Positions 7,701-16,036 of a DNA stretch of 37,432 bases are shown here, piece by piece. The position numbers were made by a program, and so were the translations under genes. This DNA comes from an uncultured Pseudomonadales bacterium (GTDB lineage: Bacteria > Pseudomonadota > Gammaproteobacteria > Pseudomonadales > Porticoccaceae), in contig CAJQKW010000070.1 in the NCBI GenBank assembly GCA_905478975.1, forward strand, positions 1 through 37,432. The letters are read 5' to 3'. Below the pieces are notes generated by a model. The model was given only the letters and a program-made list of their open reading frames with translations, did no database searches and had not been told where the DNA came from. The first letter of the stretch is position 1; every line of letters starts with the position of its first letter.

Positions 7701-9755
7701 TTACAACAGCCTGTAGATTTCATCGCGCATCAGCAGCGGTGGGCGCCGACCCATTTTCCGCGAGTAGATAATCGAATACATCAAAATATTGCGCACATAG
7801 GCGCGGGTTTCTTTGTAGGGAATCACTTCAATCCAAATATCGAATGGCAGTTGGCCATCGCTTTTATTGAGCCATTGTTTGACCCTAGTGGGACCGGCAT
7901 TATAAGCGGCACTGGCGAGAATGCGACTGCCATCAAAGCGTTTAAGCAGTTCGCTGTAGTAGCGGCTGGCAATCGCAATATTGGTGTCCGGATTATATAA
8001 CTCGGCCTTTTTGCGATAGGGGATTTTATATTTTCGCGCCGTACTCTTGGCGGTGGCGGGCATCAGCTGCATTAATCCCCGTGCTCCAGCGGATGAAGTG
8101 GCCGCCGGATCAAAGGCGCTCTCTTGGCGGGCCAGGGCAAAGACTAAGGCGCTGTCTAGGCCATTATCGTCGGCGGCGCTGTTGATGGCATCGGCAAAGG
8201 CCAGGGGAAAGCGCAGCTCCACATCATCCCAATACTGGGCGCGCCCGAGGCTGGCAATGGCTTTGTTGTGCCACTGCCACTGTCCGGCGGCCATAGCAGC
8301 TGCCAGCCAGTCATCATAGGCAAAGTCTGCGCTGGCCTGATTCCATTCCCGGTTGGCGTCGAGATTATCACTGTGAAATCGCAGCTCCCGTGCTCTGGCC
8401 ATGGCCGGCAGGGTGCTAATGGCCGTCAGGCTCTGGGGATGAATCGCCACTGGATGATGGTTGAGGCGGTACTCTTTATCGAGCATATCACTGGCGAGAA
8501 AACCGTAAAAATCCCGTTCCTGAGCCAAGCTCTCGGTCATCTGCTGTAGTGCAGGGTGCTCTGTGGTCGAGGGGTCGCTTTGCATGCTGCGAATAGTCCA
8601 GTAGCGCCAGGCGGTACGACTCTGCAAGTTCTCTGGCAGTCGCTGCAACCATAGCCGTACATTGGGCCAGTCCTTTTCCTGTAGTGCCAGACGAATCCGC
8701 GACTCCACCAAACTGCCGCCTAAGGTGTCATTGATCAGCTTCAGGTGATCGACAAAGTAGGAGTCGGCGACCGCAGTGGCCTGCTGTTTGTAGAGGCCTT
8801 TAATAATCGCACTGACAATGGCACTGCGGGCGGTATGGCTAAACTCATGGGTCTGCTGGTAATGGCTCCAGTATTTTAAGCTGGCGTGACCGTCGCGACG
8901 GGCCAGATGCACCAGAGCATGTTGAATAATACCCAGCTCTTCGGCGCTGTCGCTACTGAAAGCAGCAAACTCTTTGATAGTCCGAGGTGAGCGATCAGCC
9001 TGATAATAGAGCTTCGCTAGGTTGCTGTAATAGGGGTTCTTAAACAATCGCTGAAGGTATCGGGCGAGTTGATGCTGGTGATTCAGCAGCGCCTTATTGA
9101 AACGCTGCCAAACCAGTGCTTCGCTGATGCGTTTGCTGGCGATTAAACGGCTAAATAATTTGTCACATTGCTTGGGTTGGGATTTACCCACATTCCATAA
9201 ATCCAGGGCTGCGGTCAGTGCTTGTTGACGGCGTTCTTCCAGCTGTGGGTCTTTTGGGTCGGCGTAGTAGCGCGCCAGTTGGAACTGACACTGCTGTGTG
9301 ACGCTGGCCTGTTGCGGCTGGTAAAAACTGATGTAGGTAGACCAGTACTGGCGCTTGGCCAGATAGTCGAGCCAGCGGTTACGCAGATGCTGAGCTTTAA
9401 CAGTGCCAGCATACTGCTGCAGATATTGGCTGACCTCTGGATGCCGGGAGTAGCGCAAATCGGCGGCCAGTTCGGCGTAGATAAGGTAGGGGTAAAGGGG
9501 GTAGGTTTGCAGCTGCTGTTGCTTGGCCGCGAACTGTTGCCGTTTGCCGCGACCCATCAGTTCGAGGGCTTCACTGTAGAGCTGGCGCTGCTGGGCCAGA
9601 TCGCTGGACGCTTGTTTCTCAATGCGCTCTTTATCTATGTGCCCTTTATCTATGGCTTGGTGGTTTAGCGGCGGCTTGTCTACCAGCTCCTGGCCCAAGC
9701 CTGCATCATCACTGGCATTGGCCATGTCGCAGCCAAGCAGAAGCAGCAACCCCAT
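7701..9755 (-). CDS. slt: soluble lytic murein transglycosylase (Slt70 type)
   Basis: A 684-residue enzyme that cleaves the MurNAc-GlcNAc bond of peptidoglycan to leave 1,6-anhydro ends. The long N-terminal part is helical and TPR-like, matching the doughnut domain of E. coli Slt70. The C-terminal catalytic domain (about 525-665) has ALARQESAFDP with catalytic Glu545, GARGLMQLMPATA and SAAYNAGPTRVKQW, all diagnostic. The only canonical start in frame is the ATG at 9755, giving MGLLLLLGCDMANA, a lipobox-like LLLGC with no basic residue before the hydrophobic run. The frame stays open upstream to a stop near 9855 and encodes basic residues (RPNLRQRL), so an unusual start codon is possible. Products would feed the anhydro-muropeptide recycling in which NagZ (17384) works. 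Confidence 0.92.
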   Translation of the reverse strand: MGLLLLLGCDMANASDDAGLGQELVDKPPLNHQAIDKGHIDKERIEKQASSDLAQQRQLYSEALELMGRGKRQQFAAKQQQLQTYPLYPYLIYAELAADLRYSRHPEVSQYLQQYAGTVKAQHLRNRWLDYLAKRQYWSTYISFYQPQQASVTQQCQFQLARYYADPKDPQLEERRQQALTAALDLWNVGKSQPKQCDKLFSRLIASKRISEALVWQRFNKALLNHQHQLARYLQRLFKNPYYSNLAKLYYQADRSPRTIKEFAAFSSDSAEELGIIQHALVHLARRDGHASLKYWSHYQQTHEFSHTARSAIVSAIIKGLYKQQATAVADSYFVDHLKLINDTLGGSLVESRIRLALQEKDWPNVRLWLQRLPENLQSRTAWRYWTIRSMQSDPSTTEHPALQQMTESLAQERDFYGFLASDMLDKEYRLNHHPVAIHPQSLTAISTLPAMARARELRFHSDNLDANREWNQASADFAYDDWLAAAMAAGQWQWHNKAIASLGRAQYWDDVELRFPLAFADAINSAADDNGLDSALVFALARQESAFDPAATSSAGARGLMQLMPATAKSTARKYKIPYRKKAELYNPDTNIAIASRYYSELLKRFDGSRILASAAYNAGPTRVKQWLNKSDGQLPFDIWIEVIPYKETRAYVRNILMYSIIYSRKMGRRPPLLMRDEIYRLL

Positions 9756-9874
9756 AAGGCGCTGTCTGAGATTGGGGCGAGAGAGACTAAAAATAGCAAC
9801 AACCTTAATAGAGAGGGTGTAAATTGATCTTCGAATCCAATAGAGAGTGTATAGCTAGTGGGCGGTATGTTGGA

Positions 9875-9994
9875 AGCCTTTAGCTAGATAGAGATTTTAG
9901 CGGTAAAAGAGCCCTTAGCCACAAAAAGCCCTTAGCCACAAAAAGCCCTTAGCTGTGAAAAGCCCTTAGCTGTGAAAAGCCTTTAGCCACAAAA
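9875..9994. repeat. 17-bp tandem repeat array, seven units
   Basis: Five regular units at 9910-9926, 9927-9943, 9944-9960, 9961-9977 and 9978-9994, with consensus AGCCCTTAGCnnnnAAA. Units 1, 2 and 5 carry CACA in the variable part; units 3 and 4 carry its reverse complement TGTG. Two degenerate 17-bp units precede them (9875-9891 and 9892-9908), with one extra base before the regular set, and a truncated copy starts at 9995. TTAGC is kept in all seven. The array fills most of the 295-bp gap 9756-10050 between slt and the universal stress gene; I see no gene in that gap. Confidence 0.9.
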
Positions 9995-10050
9995 AGCCCA
10001 GCAACTAAGGGGCCTAATTCTCGCGAGCCACAACCGCTCTCCAACAAACC

Positions 10051-10491
10051 CTAGTCGTCTTCCGTAATCCGCACCGCCAGAACATCACAGGGTGCGCCGT
10101 GCAGCACACTGTTGCTCGTCGAGCCAAAGATTAGCGCCAAACCATGGCGACCATGACTACCTACTATTATTAGGTCCACATTCTCGTCTTTCGCCATGCG
10201 GCGCATTTCATTGGCCGGTTGGCCGAGAACAATATGCTGATTCGCTAAAGGGACCTTTAATTGCTCGGCAAGAGTGCCCAGACGCTCTCTGGCCTGCTCT
10301 TCCAACTGCACCTGGACATCGGATAAATCCACTGGGATGTCGCCGCCGTAAGTGAAAGCTAGAGGCTCGAGGATATGGCAGATAGATATTTTTAGATCAC
10401 GGTCGGCAAAAAGTTGCTTGACGCGGTCTACCACTTGCTGTGATTCTGGCGACAGGTCGAGTCCGATCAGCAGATGTTGGTAAGTAGCCAT
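10051..10491 (-). CDS. universal stress protein (UspA family)
   Basis: A 146-residue single-domain UspA-fold protein. It opens with the usual beta strand and Asp (HLLIGLDLSPES) and ends with the ATP-binding type loop GSHGRHGLALIFGSTSNSVL and the final strand PCDVLAVR. The G-x2-G-x9-G-(S/T) pattern suggests a nucleotide-binding member. Such proteins are cytoplasmic and help cells survive starvation or other stress; the specific role here is unknown. The start is supported by TAAGGAG about 7 bases before the ATG. It stands alone, transcribed away from the gene at 10599 and towards the 17-bp repeat array. Confidence 0.93.
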   Translation of the reverse strand: MATYQHLLIGLDLSPESQQVVDRVKQLFADRDLKISICHILEPLAFTYGGDIPVDLSDVQVQLEEQARERLGTLAEQLKVPLANQHIVLGQPANEMRRMAKDENVDLIIVGSHGRHGLALIFGSTSNSVLHGAPCDVLAVRITEDD

Positions 10492-10598
10492 TAGATGCTC
10501 CTTATTACTGTGTTAGTTGATTTGGCAGAGACTAGTGCTGTTTGCTGAATAAGCTGTTCAGCGCTGACTGGAATCGCTAATGATAAGAGTAGTACGAA

Positions 10599-11084
10599 AT
10601 GACTTGGATGTTAATAGTATTGGGCGTCGCCGTGGTGATATCGCCGCTAATGTGGCTTCGACAGTCGCCGCGGCAAAAGCTGATTACCGAACTCAGACGC
10701 TCGGCAGGCAGTGCCGGGCTTCAGGTGAGTCTCTATGGTCGTCCCGATGCCCGTGATGAGGAGACACGCCTAGAATGCGTCTGTTATCGCATGCCCTGGC
10801 TCGATGACGACTGTCGTCAGAATTGGGTGCTGCACCGTTTTAGCAGCCGTGGCTGGGATTCCAGCTGCCCCGGGTGGCTGTGGACGATTAATCAGGCTGC
10901 TCCGGAATGGGATGCCATATTGGCTGATCAGATGGATGATTTTCCCGCCGGTGTCAGTGCTCTTGTGGCTACCGCGGCGGGTATCGGTGTGATCTGGAAT
11001 GAGCGCGACGATGATGCGGATTTAGTAAAAATCGTCGACAATTTAAAGAAATTTCAACGTCAGGCAAAAGAAATTTGTCGATGA
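10599..11084 (+). CDS. membrane-anchored protein of unknown function upstream of topA
   Basis: A 161-residue protein that I do not recognise beyond a feeling that similar genes sit beside topA in other gammaproteobacteria. Residues 3-20 are a hydrophobic N-terminal anchor, followed by a basic stretch (RQSPRQKLITELRRSAG), which predicts a cytoplasmic domain by the positive-inside rule. The domain contains three cysteines, a Trp-rich core (SSRGWDSSCPGWLWTIN) and an acidic stretch NERDDDAD near the C-terminus. No catalytic motif is apparent. It is 129 bp before topA on the same strand, and diverges from the universal stress gene. A CDS is supported by its length, composition and coherent domain architecture. 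Confidence 0.72.
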   Translation: MTWMLIVLGVAVVISPLMWLRQSPRQKLITELRRSAGSAGLQVSLYGRPDARDEETRLECVCYRMPWLDDDCRQNWVLHRFSSRGWDSSCPGWLWTINQAAPEWDAILADQMDDFPAGVSALVATAAGIGVIWNERDDDADLVKIVDNLKKFQRQAKEICR

Positions 11085-11213
11085 AACTTGACCAGAGGGC
11101 GCACAAGCAAGTATATATGCGCACCTTGAGTCTATTGCTCGTTAGTATTTGAGCCAAATTATCTTCAGCATCCTGCCCTGATGGCCGGTGCACAATTAGG
11201 GAAATCAGCCTAA

Positions 11214-13874
11214 ATGGGAAAGTCGTTAGTCATTGTAGAGTCACCCGCTAAAGCCAAAACGATCAATCGCTACCTCGGCGATGACTTTATCGTTAAGTCC
11301 AGTGTCGGCCATATTCGCGACCTGCCCACCGGCGCTAATCGTATACCTACAGACCCCAAAGAGCGCGCTCGACAGGCGGCGATAACCCGCAAGCTGTCGC
11401 CGGAAGATAAAGTTATTCACCGGGCGGCGAAAGCCAAATCCCAGCTTATTAATAGTATGGGTATAGACCCGGAAAATGACTGGAAAGCGGAATACGCAAC
11501 TCTGCCGGGTAAAGAAAAAGTCGTGGCGGAGCTCAAGAAGCTGGCTAAAAATGCCGACACTGTCTATCTGGCGACGGATTTGGATAGAGAGGGGGAGGCG
11601 ATTGCCTGGCACCTGACTCAGGTGATTGGCGGCGATGACAGCCGCTACAAGCGTGTGGTGTTTAACGAAATTACCAAGAAAGCGATTCGCGCGGCCTTTG
11701 AAAAGCCCGGTGTGGTTGATACCAATCGAGTCGACGCCCAGCAGGCGCGACGCTTTCTCGATCGCGTAGTGGGCTTTATGGTCTCGCCACTGCTGTGGGA
11801 AAGAGTCGGTCGCGGTCTATCCGCTGGCCGCGTTCAGTCAGTAGCCCTAAAAATGATTGTCGAGCGCGAACGTGAGATTCGGGCCTTCTTGCCTGAAGAG
11901 TACTGGACCGTGCATGCGGATCTTGAGGCAGAAGCAGCCAGTGATGACGTAGGAAAGATTCGCTTTGAAGTTAAGCGTCACCTGGGCAAGGCCTTCCGTC
12001 CGGTTAGCAAAGCCGCTACTGATACTGCTCTAGCCGCTCTTAGAGAATCTGATTATTCAGTCTCTAAGCGCGAAGATAAGCCCACCTCATCGAAGCCATC
12101 GGCGCCGTTTATTACCTCCACCTTGCAGCAGGCCGCCAGTACTAGGCTTGGCTTTGGCGTCAAGAAAACCATGATGATGGCCCAGCGTCTCTATGAAGGT
12201 GGTTACATCACCTATATGCGTACCGATTCGACCAATTTAAGTGAAGACGCCATCGCCGCCTGTCGCGACTACATTAAAGTTCGCCATGGCGCTCGCTATC
12301 TACCCGATGAGCCGAAAATCTACGGCAGCAAGTCTGGCGCCCAGGAAGCTCACGAAGCGATTCGTCCGTCGAATATTGATATCTCTCCCGGCAGCCTAGA
12401 CGGCATGGAAGTGGACGCGAAGAAACTCTACCAGCTGATTTGGCAGCAGTTTGTTGCCTGTCAGATGGTTCCCGCTCAGTTTACTTCGACCCTGATTACT
12501 GTGGCCGCCGGCGATTATGAGATGACCGTCAAAGGCCGAGTGACACGCTTCGATGGTTATTTGGCGGTGATGCCCGCTAATCGCAAAGGCGACGAAGACG
12601 GCGAACTGCCGGATCTGCAAAAGGGTGACAAGATGTCGATGTTGGTACTGGTGCCACAACAGCACTTTACCAAGCCCATCGCCCGTTTCTCTGAAGCCTC
12701 ATTGGTTAAAGAGTTGGAGAAGCGCGGTATTGGCCGTCCCTCCACCTACGCCTCAATTATTTCCACGATTCAAGACCGTGGCTATGTGCGCATTGAGAAC
12801 AAGCGCCTGTTTGCCGAAAAGATCGGCGATGTGGTCACCGACCGCTTGGCTGAGAGTTTTACTGATCTAATGGATTATGGTTTTACCGCCACCATGGAAG
12901 AGCACCTAGATGAAATTGCCAAGGGCACTTTGAAGTGGAAGGATCTGCTCAATCGTTTTTATCGCGATTTCAGTGAGAAGGTCGAGAGCGCCAAAGCAGA
13001 GGATGCGGGTATGCGTCCCAATGCTCCCACTGAAACCGATATTCCCTGCAAGCTCTGCGATCGTCCGATGATGATTCGAACAGCTGGCACTGGTGTGTTC
13101 TTGGGCTGTTCAGGCTATGCCTTACCGCCCAAAGAGCGCTGTAAGCACACGCTGAACCTCACCGCTGGCGACGAAGCCGTTAACATTGATGAAGACGATG
13201 AGGCGGAATCTAAGCAGCTGATGCATCGTCATCGCTGTAAGACCTGCGACACGGTGATGGACAGCTACCTGGTGAATGAAACCCTGAAACTGCATGTCTG
13301 TGGCAATAACCCAGATTGCAGTGGTTTTGAGCTTGAGTCTGGACAGTATGTGATCAAGGGTTATGAAGGCCCAGTGATCGAATGTGATAAGTGTACCAAT
13401 GAGATGCAGTTAAAGACCGGTCGCTTTGGCAAGTACTTTGGCTGTACCGGTGAGACTGCTCCCGGCGAGCCCTGCAAAAACACTCGCAAGTTGCTGCGCA
13501 ATGGTCAGGCCGCGCCGCCGAAAGTGGATCCTATTTCCATGCCGGAACTGCGCTGCCTCAAAGTCGAAGATCACTATGTGCTTCGCGATGGTGCCTCAGG
13601 TCTGTTTTTGGCTGCCAGTCAGTTTCCCAAGAATCGTGAAACCCGCGCGCCAAGCGTCGCGGAACTGCTGCCTTACAAAGATCAGATTGATGAAAAATAT
13701 CAATTCTTGCTCACCGCACCGGTTAAAGATCCCAATGGTTTGGAGGCGATTATTCGCTACAGCCGCAAGACCAAAGAGCAATATGTGCGCAGTGAAGAAG
13801 ACGGCAAGCCCTCCGGTTGGAGTGCGTTTTACAACAGTGGAAAATGGGTCGCTGCTGAAAAAGGCAGCAAGTAG
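11214..13874 (+). CDS. topA: DNA topoisomerase I (type IA)
   Basis: An 886-residue type IA topoisomerase that relaxes negative supercoils by single-strand passage through a 5'-phosphotyrosine. The Toprim domain has [13 protein letters not shown] with Glu9 and [10 protein letters not shown] with Asp122, Asp124 and Glu126. The active-site tyrosine is Tyr334 in [10 protein letters not shown]. The central gate shows [18 protein letters not shown] and [11 protein letters not shown]. The C-terminal part carries three zinc-ribbon repeats: CKLC starting at Cys612, RCKTCDTV and CDKCTNEM, with their partner cysteines, then a final basic domain. Length is close to the E. coli enzyme (865). The DUF6586-like gene follows after only 8 bp and is probably co-transcribed. 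Confidence 0.98.
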   Translation: MGKSLVIVESPAKAKTINRYLGDDFIVKSSVGHIRDLPTGANRIPTDPKERARQAAITRKLSPEDKVIHRAAKAKSQLINSMGIDPENDWKAEYATLPGKEKVVAELKKLAKNADTVYLATDLDREGEAIAWHLTQVIGGDDSRYKRVVFNEITKKAIRAAFEKPGVVDTNRVDAQQARRFLDRVVGFMVSPLLWERVGRGLSAGRVQSVALKMIVEREREIRAFLPEEYWTVHADLEAEAASDDVGKIRFEVKRHLGKAFRPVSKAATDTALAALRESDYSVSKREDKPTSSKPSAPFITSTLQQAASTRLGFGVKKTMMMAQRLYEGGYITYMRTDSTNLSEDAIAACRDYIKVRHGARYLPDEPKIYGSKSGAQEAHEAIRPSNIDISPGSLDGMEVDAKKLYQLIWQQFVACQMVPAQFTSTLITVAAGDYEMTVKGRVTRFDGYLAVMPANRKGDEDGELPDLQKGDKMSMLVLVPQQHFTKPIARFSEASLVKELEKRGIGRPSTYASIISTIQDRGYVRIENKRLFAEKIGDVVTDRLAESFTDLMDYGFTATMEEHLDEIAKGTLKWKDLLNRFYRDFSEKVESAKAEDAGMRPNAPTETDIPCKLCDRPMMIRTAGTGVFLGCSGYALPPKERCKHTLNLTAGDEAVNIDEDDEAESKQLMHRHRCKTCDTVMDSYLVNETLKLHVCGNNPDCSGFELESGQYVIKGYEGPVIECDKCTNEMQLKTGRFGKYFGCTGETAPGEPCKNTRKLLRNGQAAPPKVDPISMPELRCLKVEDHYVLRDGASGLFLAASQFPKNRETRAPSVAELLPYKDQIDEKYQFLLTAPVKDPNGLEAIIRYSRKTKEQYVRSEEDGKPSGWSAFYNSGKWVAAEKGSK

Positions 13875-13882
13875 GGGCTCTG

Positions 13883-14383
13883 ATGTCGACCCATATTTCA
13901 GCGGTTAATCAGAAGCTTCTATTCGCTCGACAGTTATTGCGCATGCTCGATGCCAGTGGTTGTTCGGGTAGCCATCAAATTGCCGCCACCGCTCAGTCGG
14001 TGGCTGTGCAGTTGCATCAGGCTTGGTTGTGGCACTGCCGCAATATCGCCGAGGGCTACAAGTTGCAAGATTTGGAGTCGGTGACTGACGGCGATTCTCT
14101 CGTGGCCCTATTAGCGACGCAGGGCAAGTGTCCCGGCGAAGCGACGGAGCTGCAAGCGCTGCAACAGAATCCCGGCTCTTGGCTCAGTGAGCTGCTCATA
14201 GCCCATGAAAATATCTATCTGCTCCCGGTCGTACGCAAAGCCGAAATGGATGTTGATCGTCTGCCCATGATTGCCTTAGATGGCCCTGTGGTGGTGGAGT
14301 GGAGTGTTGAGCGTGCCCAAGTGTGGCTGCAATCTCTCGAAGAGTTGGTTGATCGCCACCGGGAAATGATGATTGAGTTTTAG
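13883..14383 (+). CDS. DUF6586-like protein downstream of topA
   Basis: A 166-residue soluble, mostly helical protein. Its position directly after topA and features such as an N-terminal NQKLLFARQLL helix, a QLHQAWLWHCRNIAE helix and the ENIYLLPV segment fit the DUF6586 family known from Pseudomonas (PA3010-like), assigned from memory. There are no membrane segments, signal peptide or catalytic motif visible. The 8-bp gap after topA with GGGG before the ATG implies co-translation. Function is unknown; any link to supercoiling control would be guilt by association. Confidence 0.8.
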   Translation: MSTHISAVNQKLLFARQLLRMLDASGCSGSHQIAATAQSVAVQLHQAWLWHCRNIAEGYKLQDLESVTDGDSLVALLATQGKCPGEATELQALQQNPGSWLSELLIAHENIYLLPVVRKAEMDVDRLPMIALDGPVVVEWSVERAQVWLQSLEELVDRHREMMIEF

Positions 14384-14434
14384 TTATCGGGCAGTTAACG
14401 GTTAACAGGGATTGTCGCAACTGCTAAGCTCTCT

Positions 14435-14479
14435 ATTACGAAACGTTATTTACTGAAACGCTATTTACTGAAACGCTAC
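14435..14479. repeat. 15-bp tandem repeat, three copies
   Basis: Units at 14435-14449, 14450-14464 and 14465-14479 follow the consensus TTACTGAAACGCTAT; the last two differ only at the final base and the first is more diverged (ATTACGAAACGTTAT). The array lies in the 135-bp spacer before the small gene at 14519 and has no gene of its own. Confidence 0.85.
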
Positions 14480-14518
14480 AACCACGTTCAAAACGGAACT
14501 CTCTAGGGAACCCTATTT

Positions 14519-14764
14519 ATGCCTCTCGCGGAATTTGAATTAGTCATGTTAGACAGCGGCGAAGTTGCATTGCAGCGCGCCGAGGGTGATGAAACACTGG
14601 TCACGATTCGCTTCTCTCCCGATGTCCTCGCCTATCTCGATGGCAAGCACCTAGATGTGGCCAAAAGCATGATGGACGCCGGTATAAAAACCGCCTTTGA
14701 TGTTGTTGAAGAGCCGGCAGTGCCCGCAGATTCGGCTCAAGGCAAAGTTCACACCATTCACTAG
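14519..14764 (+). CDS. small conserved-type hypothetical protein
   Basis: An 81-residue acidic protein, no signal peptide or membrane segment. The core VMLDSGEVALQRAEGDETLVTIRFSPDVLAYL reads as a beta-rich small domain followed by a helix (HLDVAKSMMDAGIKTAFDVV) and a disordered tail. Position after the DUF6586-like gene matches the small PA3009-type gene near lexA in Pseudomonas, as I recall it. The ATG is preceded by GGAACCC, a modest ribosome site. No function can be assigned. Confidence 0.75.
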   Translation: MPLAEFELVMLDSGEVALQRAEGDETLVTIRFSPDVLAYLDGKHLDVAKSMMDAGIKTAFDVVEEPAVPADSAQGKVHTIH

Positions 14765-14877
14765 TTGGCCTGTTGTTGGGCGGTTGTAGTTTGTGTCGGG
14801 CGATTTAGTTTCTACTCGAGAGGTCGTCCTGAAGTTTTTAGTCCAAAGCCGATAGTCTTTAGCCAGAGCGCTCCCAA

Positions 14878-15261
14878 ATGAACAGCGATAAACTTCTCAG
14901 CCTGCGCAGCGATGCGCGCAAAATACAGAGCTACCGACAGCACCTGCTGATCTGTACCGCGGGAAAATGTGCGCCTGTTGAACAGACTAATAACGCTTGG
15001 GAATATTTAAAGCGACGTATTCGTGAGCTAGAGTTGCTCGATATTGACGGCGGTGTCTACCGCTCAAAAGTGGAATGTCTGCGCATCTGTCGCCAGGGGC
15101 CGATTATGGTCAGCTATCCAGACGGGACTTGGTACCACAGCTGCACGCCCGAGGTGATCGAGCGTATCCTGCAAGAGCATGTGCTCGGTGGCAAGGTGGT
15201 CGAGGAGTACGCTTTTGCCTCTAACCCTATGTTTGAAGGGTCTGATGCGCCTGAGGCTTAG
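14878..15261 (+). CDS. thioredoxin-like [2Fe-2S] ferredoxin domain protein
   Basis: A 127-residue protein with the layout of thioredoxin-fold ferredoxins: an opening beta strand ending in HLLICTAGKCAPVEQ (Cys-x4-Cys) and, after a helix and strand, VECLRICRQGPIMVSYPDG (Cys-x3-Cys). These four cysteines would hold a [2Fe-2S] cluster. YHSCTPEVIERIL after the strand is typical of the family, which includes stand-alone ferredoxins and the NuoE-like electron carriers. The redox partner is unknown. It is the last gene of the rightward topA cluster and converges on lexA. In Pseudomonas I recall sulA at about this place; this gene is not SulA. Confidence 0.85.
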   Translation: MNSDKLLSLRSDARKIQSYRQHLLICTAGKCAPVEQTNNAWEYLKRRIRELELLDIDGGVYRSKVECLRICRQGPIMVSYPDGTWYHSCTPEVIERILQEHVLGGKVVEEYAFASNPMFEGSDAPEA

Positions 15262-15268
15262 ATTTTAT

Positions 15269-15296
15269 AAAGGGCTCTTCTAATTAACCGCCCTTT
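15269..15296. terminator. possible weak terminator hairpin between convergent genes
   Basis: AAAGGGC at 15269-15275 pairs with GCCCTTT at 15290-15296 across a 14-base loop, between the convergent ferredoxin-like and lexA genes. There is no T-tract after the stem in either direction, so the call is tentative. Confidence 0.25.
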
Positions 15297-15298
15297 AG

Positions 15299-15328
15299 TC
15301 AAGTGCTCTCTAATCAAGTGCTCTAAAT
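15299..15328. repeat. 15-bp direct repeat, two copies
   Basis: TCAAGTGCTCTCTAA at 15299-15313 and TCAAGTGCTCTAAAT at 15314-15328 are adjacent copies matching over their first eleven bases. The second copy overlaps the lexA stop codon and the last sense codon, so the duplication touches the 3' end of that gene. Confidence 0.7.
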
Positions 15329-15928
15329 ACTAACCCGCACCACACCTACTGCCAGGCCTTCAATAGCAAAATCCTGTGCCCGCAAATCCACCAGTATCGG
15401 TGAGTAATCGCGATTCTCTGGCAACAGATGAATTTCATGCTTGCTGCGGGTCCGCTTGAGTCGCTTCACGGTGACTTCACCGTCCACTCGGGCAACCACT
15501 ATCTGAGAATTCTCAGCCGTCGGCTGCTGGTGAACCGCCAATAAATCGCCATCCATAATGCCCACATTGATCATGCTCTGACCCTGCACGCGCAAAAAGT
15601 AATCGGCGTGGGGATGGAAAGTGCTTGATGGCACTTCTTGATAGTCCTCAATATGTTGCTCTGCCAGAATCGGCTCACCGGCTGCAACACGTCCAATAAT
15701 CGGAATGCCAGAGAATTGTTCGACAATGCGGATACCTCGTGAGGCGCCGGGGATCATCTCAATCACACCTTTGCGAGCCAGTGCACGCAAATGGTCTTCT
15801 GCGGCATTGGCCGACTTAAAACCAAGCTGTTGGGCAATCTCTGCACGCGTTGGCGGGTAACCAGTGTCTTCAATATTGTCGCGAATCAAATCAAAAATTT
15901 GTTGTTGTCGAGCAGTGAGACGATCCAT
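15323..15928 (-). CDS. lexA: LexA SOS-response repressor
   Basis: A 201-residue LexA. I place the start at the ATG at 15928 because [19 protein letters not shown] is the family N-terminus and GAGGAA lies about 6 bases upstream; a longer frame to 15964 adds 12 residues that do not look like LexA. The N-terminal winged helix-turn-helix ([20 protein letters not shown]) binds operators. The S24 peptidase part has the self-cleavage site Ala83-Gly84 (VAAGEP), nucleophile Ser118 (GQSMIN) and Lys155 (VTVKRLK). RecA filaments trigger autocleavage after DNA damage. A matching operator lies in its own promoter at 15967-15982, showing autoregulation. Confidence 0.97.
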   Translation of the reverse strand: MDRLTARQQQIFDLIRDNIEDTGYPPTRAEIAQQLGFKSANAAEDHLRALARKGVIEMIPGASRGIRIVEQFSGIPIIGRVAAGEPILAEQHIEDYQEVPSSTFHPHADYFLRVQGQSMINVGIMDGDLLAVHQQPTAENSQIVVARVDGEVTVKRLKRTRSKHEIHLLPENRDYSPILVDLRAQDFAIEGLAVGVVRVSI

Positions 15929-15966
15929 AGTGATTTCCTCTAAAATGATTTCCTTCAAACACATAC

Positions 15967-15982
15967 CTGTGATTATATACAG
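15967..15982. promoter_or_regulatory. LexA operator (SOS box)
   Basis: CTGTGATTATATACAG is a perfect CTGT-N8-ACAG match to the gammaproteobacterial LexA box. It lies 38 bp before the lexA start and 54 bp before the divergent LOG-family gene, so LexA could repress both, though only lexA control is well supported. Confidence 0.9.
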
Positions 15983-15999
15983 TAATCAAATTGGCGCAA
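15972..15999 (-). promoter_or_regulatory. lexA promoter
   Basis: Read on the minus strand, TTGCGC (15999-15994) and a perfect TATAAT (15977-15972) are spaced by 16 bp. The -10 element falls inside the LexA box, so bound LexA would block RNA polymerase. Confidence 0.7.
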
Positions 16000-16036
16000 G
16001 TTAATCTATATTTAGGCAATACCACAGGAGAAGTTT

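Noticed and set aside
9825-9840. tRNA T-arm-like TTCGAATCC
   Set aside because: No acceptor stem, anticodon arm or D arm can be built around it.
9875-9994. CRISPR array
   Set aside because: Units are 17 bp with no spacers between them and no cas genes are near; it is a simple tandem repeat.
15929-15964. 12-residue N-terminal extension of LexA
   Set aside because: The extension is not LexA-like, and the internal ATG has the ribosome site and the conserved N-terminus.
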